DNA of 41,786 nucleotides from an uncultured Granulosicoccaceae bacterium (GCA_937931165.1 CALHCI010000002.1:1-41786); one strand, 5' to 3'; counted from the first letter of the stretch, positions 27,377 through 36,197 are shown. Notes: generated by a model not told the origin, from the sequence alone. A program made the numbers and translations.

Positions 27377-28203
27377 GAATCTGTTGTCATTGCAGCGTAC
27401 AACCCGGGAAGTCTGTCGCGGTGGTAGGGCAGTGCCGTCCGTTGATCTGCTATTGCCTGTTTAGATAGGCGAGCGCTCAGTAGCATGGTTTCCTGATCGG
27501 CTCTGGCCAGATCGTTGCCGTCTGGTCCGACAATACAGCTTCGACCTTCATAGGTGAGATCTCCTTCGCTGCCGCAATAATTGCAGTAGGCGATAAATAA
27601 CTGGCTTTCATAGGCACGTACCGGCACCACTTTTTCTGCGACTTCTCTGAACGGTTGCATCAGACCGGTAGGAGTCAGGATAAGTTCGGCGCCCTGTAGT
27701 GCCAGTGCCCGCACACATTCGGGAAATTCGATGTCATAGCAAATCAGCAGTCCGATCTTAAATCCGTTGAGTTCTGCGAGTGTCTGTTGTGGATGGCAGG
27801 CGAGTGATTCTCCCGGTGAAAAAAGCGCGCGATCAAGTTCACCCCATAAATGGGTTTTTCGATATTTGCCCTGTACTTTGCCGTGACGGTCTATCAGTTG
27901 AACGCAATTGAAATATTGCCCGTTATCAACTTCGGCAAACCCGAAGGCCATTGCTATATTGTGCTTGCGACACAGTGCGGCAATTTCTGATGTCTCTTTG
28001 CCATCGGCTCCCAGTGCTACTTGCTGCATGGTCGCTTTGTCGATGTTGTAGCCGGTAATGCTGGCTTCCGGCACCACCAGCAGCGCACTGCCTTGTTCCG
28101 CTGCCTGTCCGCCATATTGATCCAGCCTTTGTAGCGCGGCATTGATGTCCGCCGGCACCGGTTCATGCTGCAACAGCGATATCTGCATTGAATCTTCACT
28201 CAT
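27373..28203 (-). CDS. davA: 5-Aminovaleramide amidohydrolase DavA-like (nitrilase superfamily)
   Basis: This 276-residue carbon-nitrogen hydrolase has the catalytic triad Glu46, Lys116 and Cys155 (VVPEAS, YRKTHLWGELDR, LLICYDIEFPE). Its motifs resemble Pseudomonas putida DavA closely, as I recall it. DavA hydrolyses 5-aminovaleramide to 5-aminovalerate and ammonia, the second step after DavB. A start at Met6 (28188) is equally plausible because neither ATG has a strong ribosome-binding site. It overlaps davB by four bases and lies 29 bases after the permease gene in the same operon. Confidence 0.85.
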   Translation of the reverse strand: MSEDSMQISLLQHEPVPADINAALQRLDQYGGQAAEQGSALLVVPEASITGYNIDKATMQQVALGADGKETSEIAALCRKHNIAMAFGFAEVDNGQYFNCVQLIDRHGKVQGKYRKTHLWGELDRALFSPGESLACHPQQTLAELNGFKIGLLICYDIEFPECVRALALQGAELILTPTGLMQPFREVAEKVVPVRAYESQLFIAYCNYCGSEGDLTYEGRSCIVGPDGNDLARADQETMLLSARLSKQAIADQRTALPYHRDRLPGLYAAMTTDS

Positions 28204-28232
28204 ATCGAAAGCGTCTAATCAAACAGTGTAGC

Positions 28233-29072
28233 TTATCGAATCAGTTGCGGGCGATACTTAAGGCGTGGTTGCTGACTGATATTCAGGTGGCGATTGAGGT
28301 GGCGGTTAATACGTCCGAAGATCATCACAATCAGCAAGGTAAAAGCAATAAAGTAAAGTGCTGCAATCGGGTACGGTATAAACGGGTTGAATGTTTTTTC
28401 GGCAAAGTAACTCGCGTAATACAGCGCATCACCTTTTTGACGCCACGCGGGAAACCCCGAAAAGAATACCAGCGCGGTTGCATGAAATAAAAATATTGCT
28501 TCATTGGTATATGACGGCCACGCAAGCCGCAACAGTGTAGGCCATGTCACTTTGAGAAATTTCGTCATACCCGACATGCCAAAAGCATCTGCCGCCTCCA
28601 GATCTCCCTTGGGAATCGCCCGCAGCGCGCCATAGAAAATTTCTGCACTGTATGCGGAGGTATTGAGAAACAACACAATTAGTGCGCCCAGCCATGCTTT
28701 GGTTAGGGCACTGGTTTGAAGGGTAACTGTTGTGATGCCAAGAGGGATATCAATACCCGCACGCGGAAACAACGAAAATAATTCGTAAGCGAAAAAGAAT
28801 TGTATAAACAACGGTGAGCCACGAAACAGAAAAACAAACCAGTCTGCAGGTTTTTTGATCAGTGCCCGTTCACTGTTGCGTGCCAGCGCCAGCGCAGTCG
28901 CGAATATAAACCCGCACAGCACTGCCAATACGGCAAAGTAAACGTTCCACAGAATACCGCTGCCGATTAACACTGCCTGTTCACAGATACTGATATCTGT
29001 TTTTGGCAATAGCCGTTCACCGATACCGATTGATCGCAGGCTGTAGGCAGCAATGGTATCGAGACAGCTCAT
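28233..29072 (-). CDS. Basic-amino-acid ABC transporter permease (HisM/ArtM type)
   Basis: This 279-residue inner-membrane permease of the polar-amino-acid uptake family has about five transmembrane segments. The EAA loop that contacts the ATPase reads YGALRAIPKGDLEAADAFGMS (first 20 residues: through GM). It overlaps the preceding permease gene by four bases (ATGA), so the two form the usual heterodimer. Position beside davAB suggests lysine as cargo; the wider family also moves arginine, ornithine, histidine and opines. Confidence 0.9.
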   Translation of the reverse strand: MSCLDTIAAYSLRSIGIGERLLPKTDISICEQAVLIGSGILWNVYFAVLAVLCGFIFATALALARNSERALIKKPADWFVFLFRGSPLFIQFFFAYELFSLFPRAGIDIPLGITTVTLQTSALTKAWLGALIVLFLNTSAYSAEIFYGALRAIPKGDLEAADAFGMSGMTKFLKVTWPTLLRLAWPSYTNEAIFLFHATALVFFSGFPAWRQKGDALYYASYFAEKTFNPFIPYPIAALYFIAFTLLIVMIFGRINRHLNRHLNISQQPRLKYRPQLIR

Positions 29073-29962
29073 CGACCTGCCTCAACTGGCTTTAATAACG
29101 TTTTTTCCGGGCTGCTCTCATTGTGGTTTTGGCGATTAAAACGCACGTTTAATCGATCGAAGACCTTGCCGCTGATCCAGGTTAAAAACAAATAAAACAC
29201 CAGCAATCCAAGGAAGTACCACAGTCGCCAGTCCGGATGCGGGTAGGCGAAGTAACCGGTTTTTGAACCACCGAGTTCGCGCGCCCAGTAGACGATATCT
29301 TCTATACCCAGCAGAAACAGTAGCGGTGTGGCTTTAATCAGGATCATCCACAGGTTTGATAAGCCGGGTAGTGCGTAAGTCCACATCTGCGGCACATGGA
29401 TTTTTCTAAACGTCTGGCGTTCGGTGAATCCGAATGCTCTGGCAGTTTCCAGCTGGTTTTCCGGTACCGCTTTCAGTGCGCCGTACAGCGTGTTTGCCGC
29501 AAATGCACCGAATACAATAGAAAACGCAATGACTGCCAGTATAAAACCCCAACCCTGGTGCACCCACGCTGCTGCATCCTGCAATGGCATTTTTGCTTCG
29601 CTACAGACGATAAATTCCGTACCGCGATATACAGGCTCGGTGACTTCGGGGCATTTAATTTTGTGGCGGGTAAGTTCGACCAGTTGATCTAGCGCAATTG
29701 GCACAAACAAAAAGAAGATAATGTCAGGCACCCCCCTGACCATGCTGGTATACAAAACCCCCAGCCATCGAATCGGTGCAATAGTGGAAAGTCTGGCAAC
29801 TGCGCCGGCAAAACCCATTAACAACACCACCGGTGCAGTAATGGCAAGCAGCGCAAAGACAGTAAGAAAGCTTAGATAAAAAAGCTGGTGTTTGGGGGTG
29901 GTGAGATAACAAGCCAGCCAGCGCCAGCCGGATAGCAGGGAAGGGTCTGCGCAAAATTCCAT
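29069..29962 (-). CDS. Basic-amino-acid ABC transporter permease (HisQ/ArtQ type)
   Basis: This 297-residue permease partner has about five transmembrane segments and the EAA loop LYGALKAVPENQLETARAFG. A roughly 40-residue insertion (about 108-145) with two cysteines lies between the second and third predicted helices, probably in the periplasm, and is longer than in HisQ. No Shine-Dalgarno element is visible before the ATG. A stable hairpin lies 12 bases upstream, between this gene and the binding-protein gene. Confidence 0.9.
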   Translation of the reverse strand: MEFCADPSLLSGWRWLACYLTTPKHQLFYLSFLTVFALLAITAPVVLLMGFAGAVARLSTIAPIRWLGVLYTSMVRGVPDIIFFLFVPIALDQLVELTRHKIKCPEVTEPVYRGTEFIVCSEAKMPLQDAAAWVHQGWGFILAVIAFSIVFGAFAANTLYGALKAVPENQLETARAFGFTERQTFRKIHVPQMWTYALPGLSNLWMILIKATPLLFLLGIEDIVYWARELGGSKTGYFAYPHPDWRLWYFLGLLVFYLFLTWISGKVFDRLNVRFNRQNHNESSPEKTLLKPVEAGR

Positions 29963-29974
29963 GGGTTAGATGAT

Positions 29975-30001
29975 GACCGGGGCGACAATAGCGCCCCGGT
30001 C
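29975..30001 (-). promoter_or_regulatory. Stable intercistronic hairpin between binding-protein and permease genes
   Basis: GACCGGGGCG pairs perfectly with CGCCCCGGTC (10 bp, 7-base loop). No T run follows on the minus strand, so it is more likely an mRNA 3'-end stabiliser or partial attenuator than a full terminator. This is a known way to make more binding protein than permease. Confidence 0.7.
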
Positions 30002-30010
30002 AGGCGTCAT

Positions 30011-30736
30011 TTAGTAACCGCCTTCCTTACCGTCGAACCACTTGGCGATCAGTTCGTTCAGTGAACCGTCTTTTTTCATAGTGTCGATAGCGGCATTAAG
30101 CTTGTCTTTCAGTTCGGTGTCGCTCTCACGCAGACCCAGGCCTACACCACCACCAAGACTAACGGTTGGCGTCAGAAAGATCAGTTCGCCGCCACTCTCT
30201 TCAACGTACTTGCGCAGGAAGCCGTCATCGGCGAGTACAGCATCTGCTTCACCGCTTTTAACGGCAGCAATAGTTTCATCAGGGGTGGCAAACTCAACCA
30301 GTGTGGCTTCTGACTCGGCAATATAACCCGCCTGAATGGTAGAAACCTGTGCCGCGACGATACCGTTGACCGCATCGTCTTTGGTGCCTGCCAGTGCCAT
30401 GTAGGTACTTGGATCCGGCGGGTAGTAGTCCTGAGTGAAGTCGATGACTTCGTCACGCTCATCGGTGATGCTCATGCCGGCGATAATGACATCGTAGTTG
30501 CCTGATACCAGGTTCGGAATAATGGAGTCCCAGTCATTCTTTACCCAGGTGCAATCGAGCTCGGCAAGTTCGCACAGTTTGTCGCCGACTTCGCGTTCGA
30601 AACCGTCGATTTCGCCGTTGTCGTTGACGAAGTTAAAAGGAGCGTAGGCGCCTTCGGTGCCCAGGCGTACTGTGTCGGCGAAAGCTGGCGCGCTCAGCAA
30701 AGCGGCAGCCACCACGGAAATTGTTAAGTTTTTCAA
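30011..30736 (-). CDS. Periplasmic basic-amino-acid binding protein of the ABC transporter
   Basis: This 241-residue family-3 solute-binding protein has a signal peptide cleaved after APAFA (residues 1-20). RLGTEGAYAPFNF, NGEIDGFEREVGDKL, CTWVKNDWDSIIPNL and AGMSITDERDEVIDF are the usual ligand-pocket segments. Two cysteines in LCELAELDC probably form the conserved disulfide. The start is TTG, fixed by AAGGAGAT at 30741-30748. It is second in a six-gene uptake and catabolism operon, so lysine is the likely ligand. Confidence 0.93.
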   Translation of the reverse strand: MKNLTISVVAAALLSAPAFADTVRLGTEGAYAPFNFVNDNGEIDGFEREVGDKLCELAELDCTWVKNDWDSIIPNLVSGNYDVIIAGMSITDERDEVIDFTQDYYPPDPSTYMALAGTKDDAVNGIVAAQVSTIQAGYIAESEATLVEFATPDETIAAVKSGEADAVLADDGFLRKYVEESGGELIFLTPTVSLGGGVGLGLRESDTELKDKLNAAIDTMKKDGSLNELIAKWFDGKEGGY

Positions 30737-30740
30737 GCGG

Positions 30741-30748
30741 ATCTCCTT
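30741..30748 (-). promoter_or_regulatory. Strong ribosome-binding site that fixes a TTG start
   Basis: AAGGAGAT on the minus strand lies four bases before TTG (30736-30734). It is much stronger than the sites of its operon neighbours, consistent with high expression of the binding protein. Confidence 0.8.
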
Positions 30749-30769
30749 ACAAAATTAGAGGTGCACGCG

Positions 30770-31594
30770 TCAACCGATGGTGCCGGTAGCGTGCAGAAAC
30801 TGTTGCAGTCTCTCCGACTGCGTTTGTTGAAACACATGTTCCGGTGTGCCTTGCTCTACGATAACACCGTCGTGTAAAAAAATGACGTGATTGGCGACAT
30901 CAAATGCCATTTTCATGTCATGCGTGACGATAAGCATGGTCCGGCCTTCAGCGGCCAGCGCCTTGATGACCCTGACGACTTCGGCTTCAAGTTCGGGGTC
31001 GAGCGCGCTGGTCGGTTCGTCGAACAGCATGGCGGCGGGTTCCATCGCCAGTGCCCGGGCAATCGCTGCGCGCTGTTGCTGGCCACCGGACAGCTGCGAC
31101 GGGTATTGATCGCACTTATCGCCAATGCCGACTTTATCGAGCAAAGCACGACCGAGTTGCTCTGCTTCCTGAGGGGTTTTGCCGAGCACAGAAACAGGCG
31201 CCTCAGTAACGTTTTGAAGTACCGTCATGTGTGCCCACAAGTTGAATTGCTGAAACACCATGGACAGGTTGGTACGCATTCGCCGCACCTGGTTTTTGTC
31301 TGCCGGGGTACGGCCTTTGAGTCCGTTTTTCCACCTAACGGTGTCTCCCTGAAACAGTATGTCTCCCTGTTGCGGGGTTTCCAGCAGATTGACGCATCGC
31401 AGCAGCGTACTTTTCCCCGAACCGGACGAACCGATCAGCGCAATCACATCACCACGCCTGGCCGTCAGGCTGATGCCTTTTAACACTTCAATGTGACCGT
31501 AAGCCTTGTGAATATCACGAAGCTCGATCACTGTGTCGATTGCAGAATGAGGTGCGGGGGAGGAAATAAGTGGCTCGCGTACGGCGTTTAGCAC
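30770..31594 (-). CDS. Amino-acid ABC transporter ATP-binding protein (HisP type)
   Basis: This 274-residue ATPase has Walker A GSSGSGKST (55-63), signature LSGGQQQR, Walker B MLFDEPTSALD and the H-loop THD. It energises the two permeases downstream. The apparent GTG start at 31594 gives a 21-residue N-terminal extension with no strong ribosome-binding site; an internal GTG at the VIELRDIHKAYG segment is possible. It is the first gene of the operon, transcribed away from the VWA gene end. Confidence 0.92.
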   Translation of the reverse strand: MLNAVREPLISSPAPHSAIDTVIELRDIHKAYGHIEVLKGISLTARRGDVIALIGSSGSGKSTLLRCVNLLETPQQGDILFQGDTVRWKNGLKGRTPADKNQVRRMRTNLSMVFQQFNLWAHMTVLQNVTEAPVSVLGKTPQEAEQLGRALLDKVGIGDKCDQYPSQLSGGQQQRAAIARALAMEPAAMLFDEPTSALDPELEAEVVRVIKALAAEGRTMLIVTHDMKMAFDVANHVIFLHDGVIVEQGTPEHVFQQTQSERLQQFLHATGTIG

Positions 31595-31616
31595 GCCCGA
31601 ATCAGGTGAACGCCGG

Positions 31617-31622
31617 ATTGTA
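31617..31622 (-). promoter_or_regulatory. Possible -10 box of the lysine uptake/catabolism operon
   Basis: TACAAT on the minus strand lies 22 bases before the first operon gene. The -35 region is not consensus. Only 138 bases separate the operon from the upstream VWA gene, so some read-through is possible. Confidence 0.3.
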
Positions 31623-31692
31623 CGATATTAACGATCCCTGCACTATGGCGGCACTATAGGATTGTCCCGCCAATACTGCCCGAAACTGGGTT

Positions 31693-31728
31693 GGTGACGC
31701 AGCTGGCTATGTGGTGTAAGCCGTCACC
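31693..31728 (-). terminator. Hairpin just after the VWA gene
   Basis: GGTGACG pairs with CGTCACC (7 bp), with a possible inner GGCT/AGCC stem. It begins 4 bases after the VWA stop codon. The lack of a T run makes it a weak terminator or an mRNA-end stabiliser. Confidence 0.45.
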
Positions 31729-31732
31729 ATTT

Positions 31733-32917
31733 TCAGTGTTTTTTCTGCAACGCTGAAATGGCATTGCCAATACCCTCGACGGTGAGCGGGAACATCCGTT
31801 CGTCGAGCAGTTGATGGGTGATTTTAATAGACGGCACACGCTGCCAGTGCGTCTGTGACTCCGGATTAAGCCACACAGCATGTGGGAATTTGGTGAGTAT
31901 TCTGTTGATCCAGGTAACGCCGGACTCTTCATTCCAGTGTTCGACGCTGCCGCCGGCCGTGGTAATTTCAAAAGGGCTCATGGTCGCGTCACCCACGAAA
32001 ATAATCCGGTAGTCCTTACCATATGTGCGAATAAACTCCACCGTTGAAATTGTTTCGTTGTGTCGGCGGCGATTATCTTTCCAGAGCTTCTCGTAGATAA
32101 AATTGTGAAAGTAATAGTATTCGAGGTGTTTGAACTCGCTGCGCGCTGCAGAAAATAAGGCTTCACTGTTTTGCACGTGATAATCCATCGATCCACCCAC
32201 ATCAAACAGCAGCAGCACTTTTATTGCATTGCGGCGTTCTGCAATCATTTTTATATCAAGCAGACCGGCGTTTCTGGCGGTAGCATTAATAGTGTCGTTA
32301 AGGTCTAGCTGATCCTGTGCACCTTCACGTGCAAATCTACGTAGTTTACGCAGAGCCATTTTAAAGTTACGCGTGCCGAGCTCGCGTTGATCGTCGAGGT
32401 TTTTATACTCGCGTTTATCCCATACTTTCATCGCGCGACCCTGACGCCCGGTCTTCTGTCCTATCCTGACACCAGCCGGGTTATAACCGTAGGCACCGTA
32501 CGGTGATGTGCCACCGGTACCGACCCACTTACTGCCGCCCTGGTGTCTTTTTTTCTGTTCTTCCAGGCGTTTCCTGAGCGTCTCCATAATCTCGTCCCAG
32601 CCGCCCATCGCTTCTATGCTGGCCTTTTCCTCATCGGTAAACAGTCGCTCGGCCTCTGCACGTAACCACTCTTCGGGGATCTCGCCAATGATGTCATCAA
32701 ACAGGTTTTGAATACCGTTGATGTAGTCGCCAAACACCTGATCAAAACGATCGTAGTGGCGTTCGTCTTTTACCAGTGCAATGCGTGCGAAGTGGTAGAA
32801 GTCATCAACACTGTATCCGCCCACACCGGCATTTATGCCATCGAGCATGGCGAGGTACTCGGTAATGGAAACCGGCACTTCGGCTTTGCGCAAGCGGTAT
32901 AGCAAATCGATTAACAT
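31733..32917 (-). CDS. VWA domain protein, CoxE-like
   Basis: This 394-residue protein has a helical N-terminal region (1-110), a Gly/Lys-rich middle and a C-terminal von Willebrand A domain. The metal-ion site begins DVGGSMD at Asp238, a variant of DxSxS (Gly replaces the first Ser) seen in this family. It resembles CoxE-like proteins that work with MoxR-type AAA+ ATPases to insert metals or remodel protein complexes. Its partner ATPase lies 45 bases upstream on the same strand. The target complex is not in the window. Confidence 0.85.
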   Translation of the reverse strand: MLIDLLYRLRKAEVPVSITEYLAMLDGINAGVGGYSVDDFYHFARIALVKDERHYDRFDQVFGDYINGIQNLFDDIIGEIPEEWLRAEAERLFTDEEKASIEAMGGWDEIMETLRKRLEEQKKRHQGGSKWVGTGGTSPYGAYGYNPAGVRIGQKTGRQGRAMKVWDKREYKNLDDQRELGTRNFKMALRKLRRFAREGAQDQLDLNDTINATARNAGLLDIKMIAERRNAIKVLLLFDVGGSMDYHVQNSEALFSAARSEFKHLEYYYFHNFIYEKLWKDNRRRHNETISTVEFIRTYGKDYRIIFVGDATMSPFEITTAGGSVEHWNEESGVTWINRILTKFPHAVWLNPESQTHWQRVPSIKITHQLLDERMFPLTVEGIGNAISALQKKH

Positions 32918-32962
32918 GGCAGATCGTTCGCCTGATAATTAACGGAGATCACGATTACTTAC

Positions 32963-33808
32963 TTACTTGCGGCGGTTAAGAAATACCAGTCGTTCAAACA
33001 GGTGAACATCCTGTTCATTCTTAAGCAGTGCGCCGTGCAGTTTTGGGATGATTGAATTTTTATCGTCCGATTGCAGTGCGTCTGCGGGTATGTCTTCGGC
33101 AAGCAGCAGTTTTATCCAGTCGAGTAGTTCCGATGTCGATGGCTTCTTTTTAAGGCCGGGTACTTCACGCATTTCGAAAAATACTTTAAGCGCTGCATCT
33201 AACAGATTTTTCTTTAAGCCAGGGAAATGCACATCGACAATTTGCTGCATCGTGTCATGATCAGGGAAACGAATGTAGTGGAAAAAACAGCGGCGTAAAA
33301 ATGCGTCTGGCAGTTCTTTTTCGTTGTTGCTGGTAATGATGACCAGTGGTCGATGTTTGGCGGCGATAGTTTCGCGGGTTTCGTAAACGTGAAACTCCAT
33401 CTTGTCAATTTCGAGCAACAGATCGTTAGGGAATTCAATATCGGCTTTGTCAATTTCATCGATGAGTACCACAGCCGTCTCGTCGCAATCGAACGCTTCC
33501 CACAGCTTGCCTTTGATAATGTAGTTTGCAATATCCTGTACACGGTCGTCACCGAGTTGTGAGTCGCGCAATCGCGATACCGCATCGTATTCATACAGAC
33601 CTTGTTGCGCTTTGGTGGTTGACTTGATGTGCCAGCGAAACAAGGGGGCATTAATAGACCGGGCAACTTCTTCGGCGAGTTGAGTCTTGCCGGTACCGGG
33701 CTCGCCTTTGATCAGCAGTGGTCTGCCGAGCGTCATCGCCGCATTGACCGCAAGCGTCAGATCTTCGGTTGATACGTAGTTTTCGGTACCGGTAAACTTT
33801 TGCGTCAT
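32963..33808 (-). CDS. MoxR-family AAA+ ATPase
   Basis: This 281-residue chaperone-like ATPase has Walker A GEPGTGKT (35-42), Walker B VVLIDEIDKAD and the sensor/arginine-finger text TSNNEKELPDAFLRRC. The open frame extends to 34003, but the ATG at 33808 has GAGAG upstream and starts at the family N-terminus (MTQKFTGTENYV). It is paired with the VWA gene downstream, the standard MoxR/CoxD-CoxE layout, which acts in cofactor insertion or complex maturation. Confidence 0.9.
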   Translation of the reverse strand: MTQKFTGTENYVSTEDLTLAVNAAMTLGRPLLIKGEPGTGKTQLAEEVARSINAPLFRWHIKSTTKAQQGLYEYDAVSRLRDSQLGDDRVQDIANYIIKGKLWEAFDCDETAVVLIDEIDKADIEFPNDLLLEIDKMEFHVYETRETIAAKHRPLVIITSNNEKELPDAFLRRCFFHYIRFPDHDTMQQIVDVHFPGLKKNLLDAALKVFFEMREVPGLKKKPSTSELLDWIKLLLAEDIPADALQSDDKNSIIPKLHGALLKNEQDVHLFERLVFLNRRK

Positions 33809-33880
33809 CGCGCTCTCATCACAAAGGCCAAAGGCGCATTGTAGAGCCTCACAGCAACAGGTAAAGCGATGAATTGTTTT

Positions 33881-33899
33881 GGCCCCGGGTGGGCCCCGG
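33881..33899 (-). repeat. GC-rich repeat/hairpin after the subtilase gene
   Basis: GGCCCCGG occurs twice, separated by GTG, and GGCCC/GGGCC can form a 5-bp stem. It may slow transcription at the end of the subtilase gene, but there is no T run. Confidence 0.35.
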
Positions 33900-33900
33900 T

Positions 33901-36102
33901 CTAGCTGTCTTGCCTGCGTTTTGCAAAGACTGCCGCAAATGACAATAGCAACAGCGCAGTCAGCAGCGGATCGAAGCGGCCCTGCGCTGTGCTCAATGCG
34001 CAACCGGCAGAGGTGTTGGTGCCGGCGTTTCCGCTGGAAGGTGGTGTGATGCCGTCTGTAGTCACCACGGTAAAGCCGGTGGAGTAGGCGCCGACGGTGA
34101 GCGCCAAAGCGGATTGAGTACTGGTACCGGCGCCAGACGTCAAAGAAACCTGCAGCGTATCACCGTTGTTTACCAGCCCCTGGTCTGCAGTGAATGCACC
34201 ACCGTTAACCGCGTAGTACCCACCGGAAACGGACACGAGGGCCGTATTGGCAAGCCCGGTAATTCGCACGCTCTCGGAATAGATTGACGAATTAACCGGT
34301 GCGTTGTTCACAGGAGCAAAGAGAAACGCATCGGGCTGGTCGAGACTGAACTCGGCAGTGAGTTCAAAAGCAGCTTCGCCGTCACTTTGCCGACTTGAGG
34401 CTCGCTCTACTGCAAGGTAATAGTCACCTGCCGGCACTCTTGATGCGACACGGAAATTAAATGCGGTATGGCTGTCGTCGTCGCGCGCCAGCACACTGTA
34501 TTGGTCATTGAGCAAGTAACCGAACAGATCTGCCTCGGCATCTGAGGTAATGGTCAGCAGGCCGGTCTGGCCGGTCGTGATTTTGTAGTAGCGAACATCG
34601 CGATAGCCGAACAGCGACCCGTTGACGGGCGTGTTTAAATCAATGGGGGTCGATTGTGTAGACAGCAGCGTATTTTCGGCGTTGAAGTCAGTGTTGTAGC
34701 CGCCATCTCGTGCAAACTGCATGGCGCGGGTTAAATTCAATATACCCGCACCACAATAGTAAGTGCCGCAGTCATCCTCAGTAGCGAAGTCTGAAGCGCT
34801 CTGTTGAAGAATACTGCGAATTGCATTTGGGCTAAGTTCGGGGTCGAGCGACTGCATCAGGCTGATCGCACCGCTGACTAATGCGGCAGAGAAGCTTGAG
34901 CCTGTTTCACGTTGATAGCTGTAACCTTCTGAGTCTGCGTCCTGAATGCCGGTGTTGGTTGCCATCAGAATATTACGACCGGGTGCGGCAATGGTGACTT
35001 TTAAACCATAGTTAGAAAATCCGCTGTCGAGATCGCCCCCCGGGGTGTTGGAACCCACTGTGATCACATCTGCGCAATTTGCCGGTGACGAGCGCAGCGC
35101 GTTGGTTTTTTCATTGCCCGCGGCGATCACAAAAGGAATACCCAGAGCATTCAGCTCATCAATGACATCCTGCCATGCGGGTGTGCATTCGGTGGGGCCA
35201 CCAATGCTCAGGTTGACCACCGTGGCTGGTGTTTGATTCAGTGGCAATCCCGAAACCGCCAGACCGGCACTCCAGCGAATAGCATCGATAATATCGGCAT
35301 CCGTACCACCACATTTGCCCAGCGCACGCGCGTGCAGCAGCCGGGCGTTCCAGTCTATGCCGGCAATACCGACGCCGTTGTTGCTGTTACCGGCAGCAAC
35401 GCTGGCTACACCGGTACCGTGCCAGCTGCTCGGGCTCGATTGACAGAAATCACCAGGGTCGATCGGGTTGGCGTCGCGTCCGTCTCCGTCGTTGGCGCTG
35501 GTAAAGTCACCTGGCAGATCGGCGGACACAAAGTCGTATCCCAGCCCGGCAATGGAGCGGGCCTCTAGCTCCGGGTGGTTTGGAAGTACACCGGTATCGA
35601 CGATCGCAATGACCGCACTTTGGGATCCGGTAGTGATATCCCAGGCACCGGGTGCACGCAGGCTGAAGTCACCTTCGTACAAATAGCTTTGATTGCCGGG
35701 TTCGCTTAGATTGCCCTGGAATAACGGGTCGTTGGGCTGCTCCAGCGGGTAGCGCTTGTAGTCGACTGACGCCGACTTAATATTGGTATCGCCATTGAGT
35801 TGCAGCGCCAACTGTCTCAAAACGCCATCGTTAGTGGTGTCGGCATTCAACAATTCAGTGTGTTTTGATAAGCCGCGGGATAATTCAAGCCCCAGCCCCC
35901 GGCGCCAGCGCGCCCTGTGCAGGCTGTCGGTTGATTTGCGATCACCCTGCATAGCGCCAAGGCCGGCGCTAACCGTCTGATCCGATTGATAAGTGACGAT
36001 CAGGCGTCCGGTGGGTACCGCACTATCGAGCTGCAACTGCGCCCAGGCATTAGCGCCAAGCAGCAGAGATACAGTTATGGTGAAAATACGACTCAAATGC
36101 AT
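33901..36102 (-). CDS. Secreted S8 family serine peptidase (subtilase)
   Basis: This 733-residue secreted protease has a signal peptide ending ANAWA (residues 1-21). The catalytic triad is Asp169 (IVDTGV), His228 (WHGTGVAS) and Ser403 (TGSSFSA, with Ser in place of the usual Thr of GTS). Asn329 in AAGN is the oxyanion residue. After the protease domain (about 145-465) comes a PPC-like beta domain (about 485-590), further beta-rich sequence, and a C-terminal signal: Cys701, a hydrophobic stretch and KRR. That resembles CTERM-type sorting tails. A TTG at 36123 would add seven residues; the ATG at 36102 is preferred for a normal signal peptide. Confidence 0.9.
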   Translation of the reverse strand: MHLSRIFTITVSLLLGANAWAQLQLDSAVPTGRLIVTYQSDQTVSAGLGAMQGDRKSTDSLHRARWRRGLGLELSRGLSKHTELLNADTTNDGVLRQLALQLNGDTNIKSASVDYKRYPLEQPNDPLFQGNLSEPGNQSYLYEGDFSLRAPGAWDITTGSQSAVIAIVDTGVLPNHPELEARSIAGLGYDFVSADLPGDFTSANDGDGRDANPIDPGDFCQSSPSSWHGTGVASVAAGNSNNGVGIAGIDWNARLLHARALGKCGGTDADIIDAIRWSAGLAVSGLPLNQTPATVVNLSIGGPTECTPAWQDVIDELNALGIPFVIAAGNEKTNALRSSPANCADVITVGSNTPGGDLDSGFSNYGLKVTIAAPGRNILMATNTGIQDADSEGYSYQRETGSSFSAALVSGAISLMQSLDPELSPNAIRSILQQSASDFATEDDCGTYYCGAGILNLTRAMQFARDGGYNTDFNAENTLLSTQSTPIDLNTPVNGSLFGYRDVRYYKITTGQTGLLTITSDAEADLFGYLLNDQYSVLARDDDSHTAFNFRVASRVPAGDYYLAVERASSRQSDGEAAFELTAEFSLDQPDAFLFAPVNNAPVNSSIYSESVRITGLANTALVSVSGGYYAVNGGAFTADQGLVNNGDTLQVSLTSGAGTSTQSALALTVGAYSTGFTVVTTDGITPPSSGNAGTNTSAGCALSTAQGRFDPLLTALLLLSFAAVFAKRRQDS

Positions 36103-36197
36103 GAACTGGGTGAGCCTTCGCAAAGGATTACAGCGCTGGATAACGGGTTATCGGCCGATTGCCTGCCAGCCATTAGAATGCCTATTCGCGCACTATT

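Noticed and set aside
33809..34003. 65-residue extension of the MoxR ATPase
   Set aside because: It is Cys-rich, unlike the family, and runs into the subtilase gene; the ATG at 33808 has a ribosome-binding site.
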